A DNA stretch of 64,000 nt from Methylocystis echinoides (GCF_040687965.1 NZ_CP156084.1:3534501-3598500); one strand, 5' to 3'; positions 41,441-51,187 are shown, counted from the stretch's first letter. A program made the numbers and translations. The notes: generated from the sequence alone by a model not told the origin.

Positions 41441-42682
41441 GTGAAAAGACGCGGCGCCATTGTCATCGGACCGGCATGGGAGTCATGCGGCAGCCACCAG
41501 CTCTTCAAAGCGCAGTTGCGCGCCTTGGCGGCTATGGGAATGGAAACTTACTTTCTCGCCGTCGCGCCGGTCTTGTCGATCGTCGGCGTGCAGGGAGACG
41601 GCTGGTGGACGCATTACCGGGAGCAGACCGGAGACCTCGGCGCAGACGCCCGCGGAGAGGCGACGCTTTCCAGTATCTCGAATTTTCGCCCGGGCGTCTT
41701 GCTGGGAAAGCTCGCAGCGAGAAGGCGCACGTCTGTCTTCTGGCGCACGATGCCGGCGCGGCTCGCGGATGCGCCTGCAAGCTTGCGCGACTTTATCCGG
41801 TCGCATCAGATCGAGGCGCTGTTGTGCAATCACTATTTCAACCTGCCGCTCGCGCGAAGAATCCAGAAGTGGAGCGACGGCGTGAAGATCGTTTGCGAGA
41901 CGCAGGATATCCAGAGTCGACACATGATCGTCAGCGACCCGCGGCATCCCTTGACGGGCGCCCCGGGCCATTACGAGCAGTATTTTCGCGACGAGCTGCG
42001 TTGCTGCGGCGCAGCGGATGAGTTCATTCATCTCAATGAGGAAGAATTCAGCGTATTCGCGAAGCAATTGCCGACGAAGAGACATCATCTCCTCTATCCC
42101 GCTCTCCCCCGGCCGCCTCGCTTGGAGCGCTCACCCAAGCTCGATATTGATTTCCTCATCGTCGCTTCCAACAACCGCCCGAATTTCAATTCGCTTCGTT
42201 GGTTTCTCGACGAGGTATGGGATCGCAAACTCAACAGGTCGGCGCGGCTTCGCATCGTTGGCAATGTCGACGTCGCCTTTCAACACGAGGCCAGCGATTA
42301 TCTGACGCGCTATGGACCGATCTTCATGGGCCGCGTCGACGACGTGGGGCCGTGGTACCATCGGGCGCGGACGGTTCTCGCGCCGACGATCGAGGGACAG
42401 GGGATTTCGATCAAGACGATCGAGGCTCTCTCCTATGGCCGCCCCTTTATCTACTCGCCCCTGGCGGTGCGCGGTTTCGATCGGCAGATTGGGGAAAGCC
42501 TGCCCGGGCTTTGCCGGTCGGCCGCCGAATTCAAGTCGGCGATCAAGGCGCGCCTCCCCTCACCATTCCGCCTTCCCAAGCGCGAGATCAACAAGGAGGC
42601 GCTCGAGATTTACGAGACGCTTTTCGCGCCAGAGGCCTATCAGAGGCGGTTCCAGCAGATTTTCGCGCCCACGGATCGGTAG
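41441..42682 (+). CDS. Glycosyltransferase (GT-B, GT4-like)
   Basis: Starting at GTG 41441 with GGAG upstream (TTG 41417 is an alternative), the 413-residue protein has the GT-B two-domain pattern: an N-terminal Rossmann domain (GAIVIGPAWESCGSHQLFKAQLRALAAMG), the linker, and a C-terminal domain with RLRIVGNVDV, the donor-binding region IFMGRVDDVGPWYHRARTVLAPTIEGQGISIKTIEALSYGRPFI. It transfers a sugar to a surface glycan or glycoprotein. It leads the plus-strand set containing the S-layer-like gene. Confidence 0.85.
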   Translation: MKRRGAIVIGPAWESCGSHQLFKAQLRALAAMGMETYFLAVAPVLSIVGVQGDGWWTHYREQTGDLGADARGEATLSSISNFRPGVLLGKLAARRRTSVFWRTMPARLADAPASLRDFIRSHQIEALLCNHYFNLPLARRIQKWSDGVKIVCETQDIQSRHMIVSDPRHPLTGAPGHYEQYFRDELRCCGAADEFIHLNEEEFSVFAKQLPTKRHHLLYPALPRPPRLERSPKLDIDFLIVASNNRPNFNSLRWFLDEVWDRKLNRSARLRIVGNVDVAFQHEASDYLTRYGPIFMGRVDDVGPWYHRARTVLAPTIEGQGISIKTIEALSYGRPFIYSPLAVRGFDRQIGESLPGLCRSAAEFKSAIKARLPSPFRLPKREINKEALEIYETLFAPEAYQRRFQQIFAPTDR

Positions 42683-42713
42683 CGGAAGTTCGAGTTGTTG
42701 AAGGAAAATCGCT

Positions 42714-44660
42714 ATGTCAGAGTTGGTTCAGAGCATCATCGACTATCAGGGGTCGCGCGGCGGGGCGCACAAGGCCGGCACGCTGACCGCGGCGCCGCTC
42801 GAGCGGATCGAATGGTATTTCCAAAATTATTTCAAGGGACGGCCGGTCCGCTCGGCGGAGACGGGTTGCGGCGCGTCGACCATCGTCTTTTCGACATATG
42901 CGACGCATCACACGGCTTACACTTATGACGACCGCGCCGACGAAAATTCGAGCGTCAATTTCGCCGTTGAGTGTCCGGGCTTCAACGCCGCCGCCGTGAA
43001 GTGGGTGTTCGGCCCGACGCAGCGGACGATTTTCTCCGATCCTTTGGATCAGGACGTCGACATTGTCCTCATCGACGGACCCCACGGCTATCCCTTTCCC
43101 GAGCTCGAATATTTCGCTTTTTACCGTCGCCTCGCTCCCGGCGGGATTTTGATCCTGGACGACGTCCACATTCCCACGATCAATAATCTCTATAAGGCGC
43201 TGCTGCAGGACGACTCGTTCTACTCCCACGGCCTGGCGGCGACCACGGCCTATTTTCAACGCTCCGACCGGCCCGCCTTCGATATGGAGGGAGATGGCTG
43301 GTATCTGCAGCGATACAACGTCCAGCGGTTCCCTGCGATCCACCACGAGGATGTCAGCGTCGGTCATCATCTGCCGCTGAAATTTGCTTTCGACGGCGTC
43401 TTCGAAGGCGCCCCGCTCGCGCGCGGCTTTTCGTTCCAGAACGGCCGCCCGGTGAGCGAGGGCGATCTGTCGATCGTAGAGGTCAAACTCGCCCCCAGCG
43501 CGCCGAAGCGCGTGCGGCTCGCGCTCGACATCGAGCCGATCTGCGTCGAGGACCGGCTCGCACAGACGCCCATGGTCAAGATCTGCATTGCGGGACAGGT
43601 CGTTTACAATAGCGAGTTCACGGACTCCAGGCGCCGCACCATCGAATTCGAAGCCGAGACGGACGAATCCCCGACGCTGCGCATCGAGTTCTGGCACAGC
43701 GGCCTGCTGCGCGTGAACGATCTGCCGAACTGGCGCAAATCGCCCTGGGTCTGGTTCGACGGGCGGCTGCTCAATTTCTGGCTCCATTCCTTGAGCCTTT
43801 CCGACGCCGGCGTGGCGGAAGAGGCGCCCAATGTCGTCAATCGCGTCGCCGGACAGGCGTTTTCCTTCGACTACGCCGGCGAGCGCCTGACCTTTTTCGT
43901 CGACGATCCGGTCGACCCCGTTCAGCGCTTTCACGCAGCGGGACAATTCGCCGATCTGGCCGAGCTCGACGCCGTGCAGCGCCTCACGCCGGCGGGCGCG
44001 CGCATTCTCGATCTCGGCGCCGGCGTCGGCAACCACGCGGCGTTCTTCGCCAAATATGCGGACGCGGCGCGGATCGCCTTGTGGGAGCCGGACCGTCGCA
44101 AGCACGGCCTGCTGCGCCTGAATATGGCGCTCAACGGCGTGGCGGGCGCGGATTTCTCGCTGCTCCCGCAGGACGCGACGGCGGCGCCGTCTTTCCCCGG
44201 CCTCCTCGCCAATGGCGCTTTTCAAAACCAGAGCTTCGATCTCATCCGCTTCGACCAGCCCGGCGCGGAACTGGACTTCATCGAGAACGCCAAAGCGCTC
44301 ATCGGCGAAACCAAGCCGCTGCTGATGATCCATGTCGGCGCCGACAACTTCAGGCCTTTTCTCAAAAAGGCCGATGCGCTCGGCTATATCGTGGCGTGGC
44401 AACATCAAAAGTCGGATCGGGCGTTGACCTACATTCTTGCCGACAAACCGTCGAAGCCGTTGCGCACGAAAGACAAATCCTCCCTGCTCCGCCCGATCGA
44501 CTGGTTTCGATCGCAGAGCCGGAGCGCGGCCGGCGAGGCGACGGAGAGCCTTGTTCAGAGGCTCGATGCGCTGGAAGCGGAGAACGCCCTGTTGCGTAAG
44601 GCGCTGTCCAAAGCAGCGGGCGATAACGTCGCTTCCGCGGACGGGCCGAAAGCTCATTAA
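42714..44660 (+). CDS. Double methyltransferase (Methyltransf_24 plus FkbM-like)
   Basis: The 648-residue protein joins two SAM-binding domains. The first (residues 45-170) has SAETGCGASTIVFSTYATHH, IDGPHGYPFPELEYFAFYRRLAPGGILILDD. The middle (about 220-380) is beta-rich and unassigned. The second (about 420-580) has ILDLGAGVGNHAAFFAKY and SFDLIRFDQPGAE as in FkbM methyltransferases. The C-terminal 50 residues form a coiled coil (LVQRLDALEAENALLRKAL). It probably methylates surface sugars. It follows the glycosyltransferase by 31 bases. Confidence 0.8.
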   Translation: MSELVQSIIDYQGSRGGAHKAGTLTAAPLERIEWYFQNYFKGRPVRSAETGCGASTIVFSTYATHHTAYTYDDRADENSSVNFAVECPGFNAAAVKWVFGPTQRTIFSDPLDQDVDIVLIDGPHGYPFPELEYFAFYRRLAPGGILILDDVHIPTINNLYKALLQDDSFYSHGLAATTAYFQRSDRPAFDMEGDGWYLQRYNVQRFPAIHHEDVSVGHHLPLKFAFDGVFEGAPLARGFSFQNGRPVSEGDLSIVEVKLAPSAPKRVRLALDIEPICVEDRLAQTPMVKICIAGQVVYNSEFTDSRRRTIEFEAETDESPTLRIEFWHSGLLRVNDLPNWRKSPWVWFDGRLLNFWLHSLSLSDAGVAEEAPNVVNRVAGQAFSFDYAGERLTFFVDDPVDPVQRFHAAGQFADLAELDAVQRLTPAGARILDLGAGVGNHAAFFAKYADAARIALWEPDRRKHGLLRLNMALNGVAGADFSLLPQDATAAPSFPGLLANGAFQNQSFDLIRFDQPGAELDFIENAKALIGETKPLLMIHVGADNFRPFLKKADALGYIVAWQHQKSDRALTYILADKPSKPLRTKDKSSLLRPIDWFRSQSRSAAGEATESLVQRLDALEAENALLRKALSKAAGDNVASADGPKAH

Positions 44661-45029
44661 AGCGCTGAACGCGCTTTGGCCGCGCCGATGCGCCGGAATA
44701 CAGAATCAGCTCTCGGGCCGTCGCCTTGCATTTTGCAGGCGCGGCCCGAGCGCTCCGCCGCGGCTCCACTCGCGGCGGCGTACAAAACGAAAATCTTTCA
44801 TTTCCACTAAGTTACTTTCTAATTTTGCTTTTTCCATTTTCGACGTCGCACGCCCGATGTCGGGCGCGCCATACAGCATACAGCATTCTTGACACACGCC
44901 AGGACGCGTGCGAATGAAGCTTGGTCTTGACAGTAAGGTTTGGCCTCAGAGAGACGCAGAGGACCGCACGTCTGCCGGCTGACGAGACATCAGTTTGAAT
45001 AAGCAGAACCCATTTGTAAGGAACCGAGC
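44661..45029. other. Leader/promoter region of the S-layer-like gene
   Basis: These 370 bases hold no gene. TTGACA occurs at 44889-44894 and again at 44927-44932. A GAATGA at 44912 is 17 bases after the first, a poor -10 box. A tandem ATACAGC repeat lies just upstream (44873-44886). AAGGAAC at 45017-45023 is the ribosome binding site. Confidence 0.45.
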
Positions 45030-47837
45030 ATGGCTACCGCTACTACCACGGTGCAACAGGCGATCGATGGTCTCTACATTACGCTTTACAATCGCGCGGC
45101 CGATAGCACGAGCTATCCGGGGTGGGGCGGTTTTCTCGGTCTGACGCCGACGCAGGTTGCGGGCCAGATCGCGACGTCGGCGCAGTATAAGGCGCTCGCC
45201 AACGCCTTCATCAATCCGCCCGCGGGTTCCGCCGGCGCCGCCAATGTCGCCGCTTATTACAATCAGACTTACGGCAGCCTGAACAACATCCAGTTCATCC
45301 AGGCGCTCTATCAGAACCTCGGCGGTCTGCCGGGCGAGTCGGCGGGCGTTCTCTACTGGTCGGGCCTGCTCAACGCCGGCCAGTCGCGCGCCGATGTGCT
45401 CGCGCAATTCGTCCAGGCCTTCCAGACCTATGATCTGTCGAGCCAGGCGGCTTCCGGCCTGAATGCGGCGGATTACGCCAACGCGCTCATCCGTCAGCAG
45501 ACGTTCAACAACAAGATCCTCGTCTCGCAGTCCTACGCCTCCGCGTCGTCGACAAACAAGTTCCTGATCCCGGGCGCCGCGGACGCCAATGACCCCGGCT
45601 ACAAGGCTGCGACCAACGCCATTCAGGGCGTGGGCGCCGACCTCGCCTCGGTGCAGAACGCGCAGGGCCAGATCAACGCCGCCGTTGCGGCGGGCAATGT
45701 GACGCCGATCGTCGGTCAGACCCCGCCCACGCTGCCGGGTTCGGGCACGACCTATACGCTCACGACCAGCGCCGACACCATCACCGGCACCGCGGGCAAT
45801 GATACGGTCAACGGTCTGGTCGACGGCACGACCGCGGCCAATTCTACTCTCACGGCTGCGGATTCGATCAACGGCGGTCTGGGCTCCAACACCCTCAACA
45901 TCACCGCGCAAGGCGGCGCCCTCGACGTCATCAACGGCGCGCTCGTCTCAAATATTCAGACGGTCAGCGTCCGCGCCGTTGGCACGGCCGGCGTTACCTT
46001 GGACGCCACTAACACGCCTGGCCTGACCAAGGTCATCTCCAATCTCTCCACCCAAGGCGTCACGGTTACGAAACTCGCCACGGGCGCTACCGCGCAGATC
46101 AACGGCAACGGCGCTGTGACGAACGGCAACTTCTGGTTTGGCTACAAGACCGCCGCCGACGCCGCGACGCTCAATGTGAATGGCGGCACGACGGCTGGTA
46201 ACGTCACCATCTCCTCCGCCCCGACGGCCGTCACCCTCACGTCGACCGGCGCCGCGAACGAGATCGGCACTGTCGCGCTGGGTGGCGCGGCGACCGGCTT
46301 GACCGTGAACGCGACCACGAACCTCAAGACCGGCAACATCACCGGTTTTACCGGCACAGCGTCTACGATCACCGTCTCAGGCGCGGCGACGACCGTTGAC
46401 CTGGCCACGATCGAGAACACCACTGTAAAGACGATCGATGCGTCTGGCCTCACGGCCGGTGGCGTCACCGCCACTCTGAACAATAATACCGGCATCAAGT
46501 TCACGGGCGGCGCCGGCAACGACACCATCACCACTGGCGCGATCCTTGTTTCGGGCGCCTTAGTCGATGCGGGCGCCGGCAATGCCGACGCTCTCGTCGT
46601 GGCTGCTGGTAACCAAATCACCGCAACAACCGGGGCCCTTTACAAGAACTTCGAGGTCCTGGCCGTTGCGGGCGGTCAGACTTTCGATGCGGACAATCTC
46701 TCGGGGACGAATACCATTGGTAAACTCGTCCTTGCCGGCGGCGGCGCGCCGGATGTGTCCAACCTGAACGCCGCCACCGCGGGCAATGTGCAGATCGTCG
46801 CTTCCAATACGCCGACGATTGGCGTCAAGGGCGCGACCACGGTGGGTCAGCTCGACACGGTCGTCATCGAAGCCAACGATAATTTGACGGCCGTGAATAC
46901 GATCACGATCACGACTCCCGTTCTGGCTGGCATCGAGACTCTCAAGCTCACGGCGACCGACAACATCACTGTCTCTGCGCTTACGAGCGCAACGGCTCTG
47001 ACGAGCGTCACGGCGACGGGCGCTGGCACTGTCAGCATCACGACCGGTAACGTGGCCGCCAACGCCAATGAGTCGATCGACTTGAGCGCCGTGACGGGCG
47101 CCAACAACGTCATCAACGCGTCGGCCGCAACCACCAATGGCTTGAGCCTGATCGGTTCCTCGACCAAGGCGACAACCATCACCGGCAGCTCGCAGGCGGA
47201 TGTCATCAAGGGCGGCGCCGGCAACGACACGCTGTCCAACGAAGCCACTGGCGTCACGGCGACCAAGGGAGACTTGCTCACCGGCGGGGCAGGCAATGAC
47301 ACCTTCGCGCTCTACGGCAGCAACGCCAGCGCGGCCATTGCGACCAGCCAATCCGGCGCGGCGACGATCCTCGACTTCACGGTCGGGACCACGACGACGA
47401 GCGGCGACATCCTGCAGCTTTCCGCGACCCAGGGTAACTACGGCTCCGGTACGGCCTTTGGCGCGTCGGTCGCTGCGGCTGCTCTCGGCTCGGTGACGGT
47501 GCAGAACCTTGCTCAAAACTCGACTGCGGCGATGGCGGCGGGTCTCGACGTCGTGAAGTTGACGACCGGCGTCGCGACTGCGGGCCTCACCTTGCAGCAG
47601 GCGTTCGACGCGGCGATCGGTTCCGGCTCGATCACTGGCGCGACTGCCAACAGCAGTTACTTCGTGTCGTTCTACGACACGACGAACTTCAAGGCCGTAA
47701 TCGCCATCGTCGACGACTCGAATGGCACGAACAATGTCATCCAAGCGGCGGACGCCGTGACGATCGTCGGCTCGATCAACATGACCGCGGCCGATTACGC
47801 GAACTTCGGCGTGAATAACGTTCTGCTCGTCGCGTAA
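45030..47837 (+). CDS. S-layer-like RTX protein with DUF4214 domain
   Basis: The 935-residue protein has no Sec signal. Residues 1-170 carry DUF4214 repeats (GLYITLYNRAADSTSYPGWGGFLG, LYQNLGGLPGESAGVLYWSGLLNAGQSRADVLAQF). RTX nonapeptide-like motifs (GTAGNDTVNG near 253, GGAGNDTITTG near 491, GGAGNDTLSN near 727, GGAGNDTFAL near 751) bind calcium. The rest is a Thr/Ala/Gly/Asn-rich beta region. Composition is that of S-layer proteins: no Cys, few Lys. The adjacent type I exporter operon is the likely secretion route. A strong terminator follows. Confidence 0.85.
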   Translation: MATATTTVQQAIDGLYITLYNRAADSTSYPGWGGFLGLTPTQVAGQIATSAQYKALANAFINPPAGSAGAANVAAYYNQTYGSLNNIQFIQALYQNLGGLPGESAGVLYWSGLLNAGQSRADVLAQFVQAFQTYDLSSQAASGLNAADYANALIRQQTFNNKILVSQSYASASSTNKFLIPGAADANDPGYKAATNAIQGVGADLASVQNAQGQINAAVAAGNVTPIVGQTPPTLPGSGTTYTLTTSADTITGTAGNDTVNGLVDGTTAANSTLTAADSINGGLGSNTLNITAQGGALDVINGALVSNIQTVSVRAVGTAGVTLDATNTPGLTKVISNLSTQGVTVTKLATGATAQINGNGAVTNGNFWFGYKTAADAATLNVNGGTTAGNVTISSAPTAVTLTSTGAANEIGTVALGGAATGLTVNATTNLKTGNITGFTGTASTITVSGAATTVDLATIENTTVKTIDASGLTAGGVTATLNNNTGIKFTGGAGNDTITTGAILVSGALVDAGAGNADALVVAAGNQITATTGALYKNFEVLAVAGGQTFDADNLSGTNTIGKLVLAGGGAPDVSNLNAATAGNVQIVASNTPTIGVKGATTVGQLDTVVIEANDNLTAVNTITITTPVLAGIETLKLTATDNITVSALTSATALTSVTATGAGTVSITTGNVAANANESIDLSAVTGANNVINASAATTNGLSLIGSSTKATTITGSSQADVIKGGAGNDTLSNEATGVTATKGDLLTGGAGNDTFALYGSNASAAIATSQSGAATILDFTVGTTTTSGDILQLSATQGNYGSGTAFGASVAAAALGSVTVQNLAQNSTAAMAAGLDVVKLTTGVATAGLTLQQAFDAAIGSGSITGATANSSYFVSFYDTTNFKAVIAIVDDSNGTNNVIQAADAVTIVGSINMTAADYANFGVNNVLLVA

Positions 47838-47878
47838 CCCGACTGGGGGACCGAACCTGATTTCAGGAACGACATTGA

Positions 47879-47906
47879 ACGGGGCCCCTCGGGGCCCCGT
47901 TTTGCG
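47879..47906 (+). terminator. Terminator of the S-layer-like gene
   Basis: ACGGGGCCC and GGGCCCCGT form a perfect GC-rich stem around a short loop, followed by TTTTG. Confidence 0.9.
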
Positions 47907-48088
47907 CTCAGGAAGTGAGTCACCCTCGCTTTGGCGACCTTGGGTAGATGGGCGCTTTTTTTTCATTTGATGAGGGTGACAAGCGGCTTCTGCAGCAACC
48001 CGTCCGAATGCAAACGCATTGATTTCGCTTCCAGGGCACAATCGCGAGTGAACTCACAAGCGCGACGCAACAACGCCCACTCCTCAAA

Positions 48089-48116
48089 TTGACAAGCTAA
48101 AGCTAAGCCGTATAAA
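48089..48116 (+). promoter_or_regulatory. Strong sigma-70-like promoter before the second glycosyltransferase
   Basis: TTGACA (48089-48094) and TATAAA (48111-48116) are separated by 16 bases, about 80 bases before the ATG of the glycosyltransferase. The rest of 47907-48195 holds nothing else supportable. Confidence 0.6.
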
Positions 48117-48195
48117 ACGATCTTGCGGTCGCCGCGCGCCCTGATGGGCAGCGCCTGATTGGCTTGCAGCAGCAATCGACCCTTCGTGTCTGGCA

Positions 48196-49590
48196 ATGCA
48201 TCGTCGCTTTGGGAAAATCGCTCGAGAGATGAAAGGTGCCTTCGCCGACGAGGTGCGGGGGCAGCTCGAACGCGCCGTTCGTCGTGGCGATCGCGGCGCG
48301 CGCGGTCCTGCCTTGACGATCAAGGGACGGCCGTTCATCGCCTTGACGCTCGCGAAGAAGGCGCTGCGATCCATGGTCGGGCGCAAGCAGGAGCCCCGCC
48401 TGCCGCGACTCGTCGTGGTGAATACATTCAACTGCTGGCCGCCGCATGGCGGCGGACAAATCCGCATTCTCAATTTCTACAAGACGCTGAGCGAGCGCGC
48501 CGACATCACGCTCGTTTCCCTCGCGCCGTCGAGCTGCGCTTACAGAACGCTCGTCTTCAACGAGAACTTCCGCGAATTCGTCATTCCCGCGACGCGCAAG
48601 CAATATTCCTGGGAAGCGAAACTCCAGGAAGCGCTCGGCGTCTACGCGACCGACATCGCCGCGATCGACAATCTTTCGCTCACGCCGGATTTCGCAACCG
48701 TGTTGCGTCTGGCGCTCCACGACGCCGACATTGCGGTCGCGGAGCATCCCTATTGCTTCCGCACGCTGCGGCAGGTGTGGAAAGGCCGCGTGATCTATCA
48801 CGCGCATAATGTCGAATATGTCTTGAAGAGCGCCATTCTCCCCAAGACCGAGGCGGGCGACAGAGCCTTGGCCGCCGTCGCTTCCGTCGAAAAGGAATGT
48901 TGCGCCGCCGCCGATCGAATCTTTGCCGTCAGCAAGTCGGACGTCGACGCGCTGAACGAACTCTACGGCGCGCCCAAGGAGCGGATGTTCGTCGTGCCCA
49001 ATGGCATGACGGTGTCCGACGCGCGCGACCTGTCGCATGTCGAGCGCGAGCAGAACAAGCGCGCGCTGGGATTGAGCGGCAGAGTCGCTGTCTATGTCGG
49101 CAGTATGCATCCGCCGAATGTGGAAGGCGCGCTCGCCCTCCTCGACATTGCGCGCAAATGCCCGAACTGGCTCATCGTCTTCGTCGGCTCGATGTGCGAC
49201 TCGCCGCGCGTGCGGCAAGCGGCGCAACCGCAAAACACGCTGATGCTGGGATGCCTGTCGGAACAGGAACTCGACCGACTGCTGTGCGCCGCCGATCTCG
49301 GGCTCAACCCGATTGTCAGCGGATCGGGCTCCAATCTGAAAATGCTGACATATATGAAAAGCCGCTTACCGACGTTGACGACGCCGATGGGCAACAGAGG
49401 CTATGAATTCGGCCGCGGCCAATGCTTCGTGGCCAATATCGAGGATTTTCCCTCCGAGCTCGACGCCATCGCCCGAATGGACGCGACCTCGCTCAGCAGC
49501 ATCGCCTCGAACGGCTATGAAGCCGCGGTCGCGCGGTTCCAATGGAAGGACATCGTGCAGCATGCGCTCTTGGAGTTCGAGGGAACCTAG
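48196..49590 (+). CDS. Glycosyltransferase (GT4 family)
   Basis: The 464-residue GT-B enzyme has a basic N-terminal extension of about 65 residues, then LVVVNTFNCWPPHGGGQIRILNFYKTLSERADITLVSLAP. The donor domain has FVVPNGMTV, RVAVYVGSMHPPNVEGALALLDIARKCPNWLIVFVGS, LMLGCLSEQELDRLLCAADLGLNPIVSGSGSNLKMLTYM. The ATG at 48196 is supported by the upstream promoter; the first downstream Met would remove only the basic part. It probably completes the glycan made by the neighbouring transferases. Confidence 0.88.
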   Translation: MHRRFGKIAREMKGAFADEVRGQLERAVRRGDRGARGPALTIKGRPFIALTLAKKALRSMVGRKQEPRLPRLVVVNTFNCWPPHGGGQIRILNFYKTLSERADITLVSLAPSSCAYRTLVFNENFREFVIPATRKQYSWEAKLQEALGVYATDIAAIDNLSLTPDFATVLRLALHDADIAVAEHPYCFRTLRQVWKGRVIYHAHNVEYVLKSAILPKTEAGDRALAAVASVEKECCAAADRIFAVSKSDVDALNELYGAPKERMFVVPNGMTVSDARDLSHVEREQNKRALGLSGRVAVYVGSMHPPNVEGALALLDIARKCPNWLIVFVGSMCDSPRVRQAAQPQNTLMLGCLSEQELDRLLCAADLGLNPIVSGSGSNLKMLTYMKSRLPTLTTPMGNRGYEFGRGQCFVANIEDFPSELDAIARMDATSLSSIASNGYEAAVARFQWKDIVQHALLEFEGT

Positions 49591-49639
49591 CGCGGCGCGA
49601 TGGTTGGCGCGCAACGTCACGACGCCGCGCGCCAGTTCG

Positions 49640-49897
49640 TTACATCATGGACGCCATGGCGGTCTTGATGTCGTCGATCGTGACATAGCCATTGCCGGCG
49701 CGATCGATCTTCGCGAAATTGGCGTAGACCCGCGGCATGCCGGCCTTGGCTTCGTCCTTTGTGAGCTTGCCGTCGCCGTCCTTGTCGGCGGCGGCGAAAC
49801 GGCTCTCCATCTGGGCGACGGATTGGGCCTGCGCCGCGCCGGCGCACAATAGGGTCATCGCAGTCACAAGCGCCGCGGCGCTGATCACTTGTTTCAT
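49640..49897 (-). CDS. Exported EF-hand calcium-binding protein
   Basis: The 85-residue precursor starts at ATG 49897 (AAGGGA upstream). The signal peptide KQVISAAALVTAMTLLCAGAAQAQ is followed by one canonical EF-hand loop, DKDGDGKLTKDE, and a second, imperfect one, DRAGNGYVTIDD. It is a periplasmic calcium binder. The longer frame upstream to 50005 lacks support. The role is unknown; proximity to a calcium-dependent RTX protein is suggestive only. Confidence 0.8.
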   Translation of the reverse strand: MKQVISAAALVTAMTLLCAGAAQAQSVAQMESRFAAADKDGDGKLTKDEAKAGMPRVYANFAKIDRAGNGYVTIDDIKTAMASMM

Positions 49898-50024
49898 TCC
49901 CTTGTCCTTGATTGTTAGCGCCCGCGACGGATTGCTGTAAGATCGCCCGGGCTTACACTTTAAGGTTGACCTTCGCACTGTTGCGCAAACTGGCTCACGC
50001 GTCAAAGGGACGGGTTTTTACCTC

Positions 50025-50432
50025 GTGGATCTTGCCGCTTTTCATCTGCCGAGCCGCGCCGAGATCAATCCGGCGCTGACGCAAATCTCGACGCTCATCG
50101 AGGCCTCCGGCGTGATGGCGATCGTCGTCGCCGCCATCGTTTCGACAATCGCCTTTCTGCAAGGCGGACTGACATCGGGCGACTGGCAGAGCGCGCTGCG
50201 CCGCTATCGCGCCAATCTCGGCCGGGGCATTCTGCTGGGCCTGGAGCTTCTCGTCGCGGCGGACATCATCGGCACAGTGGCCGTGACGCCCTCGCTCGAA
50301 AATCTCGCCGTGCTTGGCCTGATCGTCGTGATTCGGACATTCCTGAGCTTCTCGCTCGAGGTGGAAATCGAGGGACGCTGGCCCTGGCGGCGCGAGGACG
50401 CGATGCGGGGGGACACGCGCCCGCAGTTGTAA
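50025..50432 (+). CDS. DUF1622 membrane protein
   Basis: The 135-residue protein, starting at GTG 50025, has three hydrophobic segments (SGVMAIVVAAIVSTIAFLQGG, GILLGLELLVAADIIGTVAV, LAVLGLIVVIRTFLSFSLEVEIEGRWPW). The LELLVAADI and RTFLSFSLE.E motifs are those of DUF1622 proteins, inner-membrane proteins of unknown function. It is a single gene. Confidence 0.85.
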   Translation: MDLAAFHLPSRAEINPALTQISTLIEASGVMAIVVAAIVSTIAFLQGGLTSGDWQSALRRYRANLGRGILLGLELLVAADIIGTVAVTPSLENLAVLGLIVVIRTFLSFSLEVEIEGRWPWRREDAMRGDTRPQL

Positions 50433-50608
50433 ACATTTCAAAAAACCATGCGTCCCCGGCGCCTTGCGCTGATGGCGCCTGACCGGTTAGATACGCCCGC
50501 CTCAAATCAATTCCGTCTCAGAATTGCTACGATCCAATAATATCCGTATTTGGATTGCAGGCTGAAAAGCCGGGGCATGAACAGAAACATTCTGGAGGAA
50601 CGCATCGG

Positions 50609-51133
50609 ATGGCGCGTATTGTTTCGATAATAGTGACGGCGCTCGTCGCCGGCGCGATTGGCTTTGGCGTCGGCGTCTATGTCGCGCCGAGCGAGGGCGT
50701 CGCCTCCCTCCGGGCGGCGATCGACAAGCTGACGGCGCCGAAGACCGAGGAGCCGGCCACGCCTGCCGAGTCCGCCGCGCCGGCTGAATCCGAAGCGCCG
50801 AAGGAGCCGGACGTCTCCGCCACGCCGCCGGCCGAGTCGGCGCCCGCCGCCGAGGCGCCTGCCGCTGAAACGCCGGCCGCCGCCGAGACTCCCGCCCCTG
50901 CGGCGTCCGAACCCGCGCCGGCCCCTGCCGCCGAAGCCCCCGCGCCTGCGGCCGAGCCCTTGCCGGCGACGGCTGCGCCCGCCGCTTCGGAGACGCCCGC
51001 TCCCGCGCCCGAGCCGGCCGCCGCCGAAGCGCCCAAGCCGAAGCCGAAGCCGAAGGCCAAACCGAAGCCGAAGCCGAAGCCCAAGGCTGCGCCGGCCGAG
51101 GCGGCCCCCGCCGAAGAGCCCGCGGGCCAATAA
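50609..51133 (+). CDS. Membrane-anchored Ala/Pro-rich disordered protein
   Basis: ATG 50609 follows GGAGGAACG. Residues 1-28 form an N-terminal membrane anchor (RIVSIIVTALVAGAIGFGVGVYV). The remaining 145 residues are Ala/Pro/Glu repeats (APAAEAPAAETPA), then a Lys-Pro repeat (about 140-160) and an acidic Ala end. This looks like a periplasm-spanning flexible linker, as in TonB. No folded domain follows. Antisense frames through the same repeats are Gly-rich artefacts. Confidence 0.65.
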   Translation: MARIVSIIVTALVAGAIGFGVGVYVAPSEGVASLRAAIDKLTAPKTEEPATPAESAAPAESEAPKEPDVSATPPAESAPAAEAPAAETPAAAETPAPAASEPAPAPAAEAPAPAAEPLPATAAPAASETPAPAPEPAAAEAPKPKPKPKAKPKPKPKPKAAPAEAAPAEEPAGQ

Positions 51134-51151
51134 CGGGACTAGACAAATTTG

Positions 51152-51187
51152 CGGCCGGCGTTTGAAAGACGCCGGCCGTTTTGTTTT
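51152..51187 (+). terminator. Terminator after the Ala/Pro-rich gene
   Basis: CGGCCGGCG (51152-51160) pairs with CGCCGGCCG (51170-51178) and is followed by a T-rich run. Confidence 0.85.

Noticed and set aside
42717-44657. 646-aa minus-strand open frame
   Set aside because: It mirrors the methyltransferase gene in high-GC DNA; composition is Arg/Gly/Glu-rich with no motifs, while the plus-strand protein has clear domains.
47963-48196. 77-aa minus-strand frame upstream of the second glycosyltransferase
   Set aside because: It has only a TTG start, no ribosome binding site, and covers a near-consensus promoter for the opposite strand.
50677-51084. Gly-rich minus-strand frame (135 aa)
   Set aside because: It is the complement of the Ala/Pro repeats of the real plus-strand gene.
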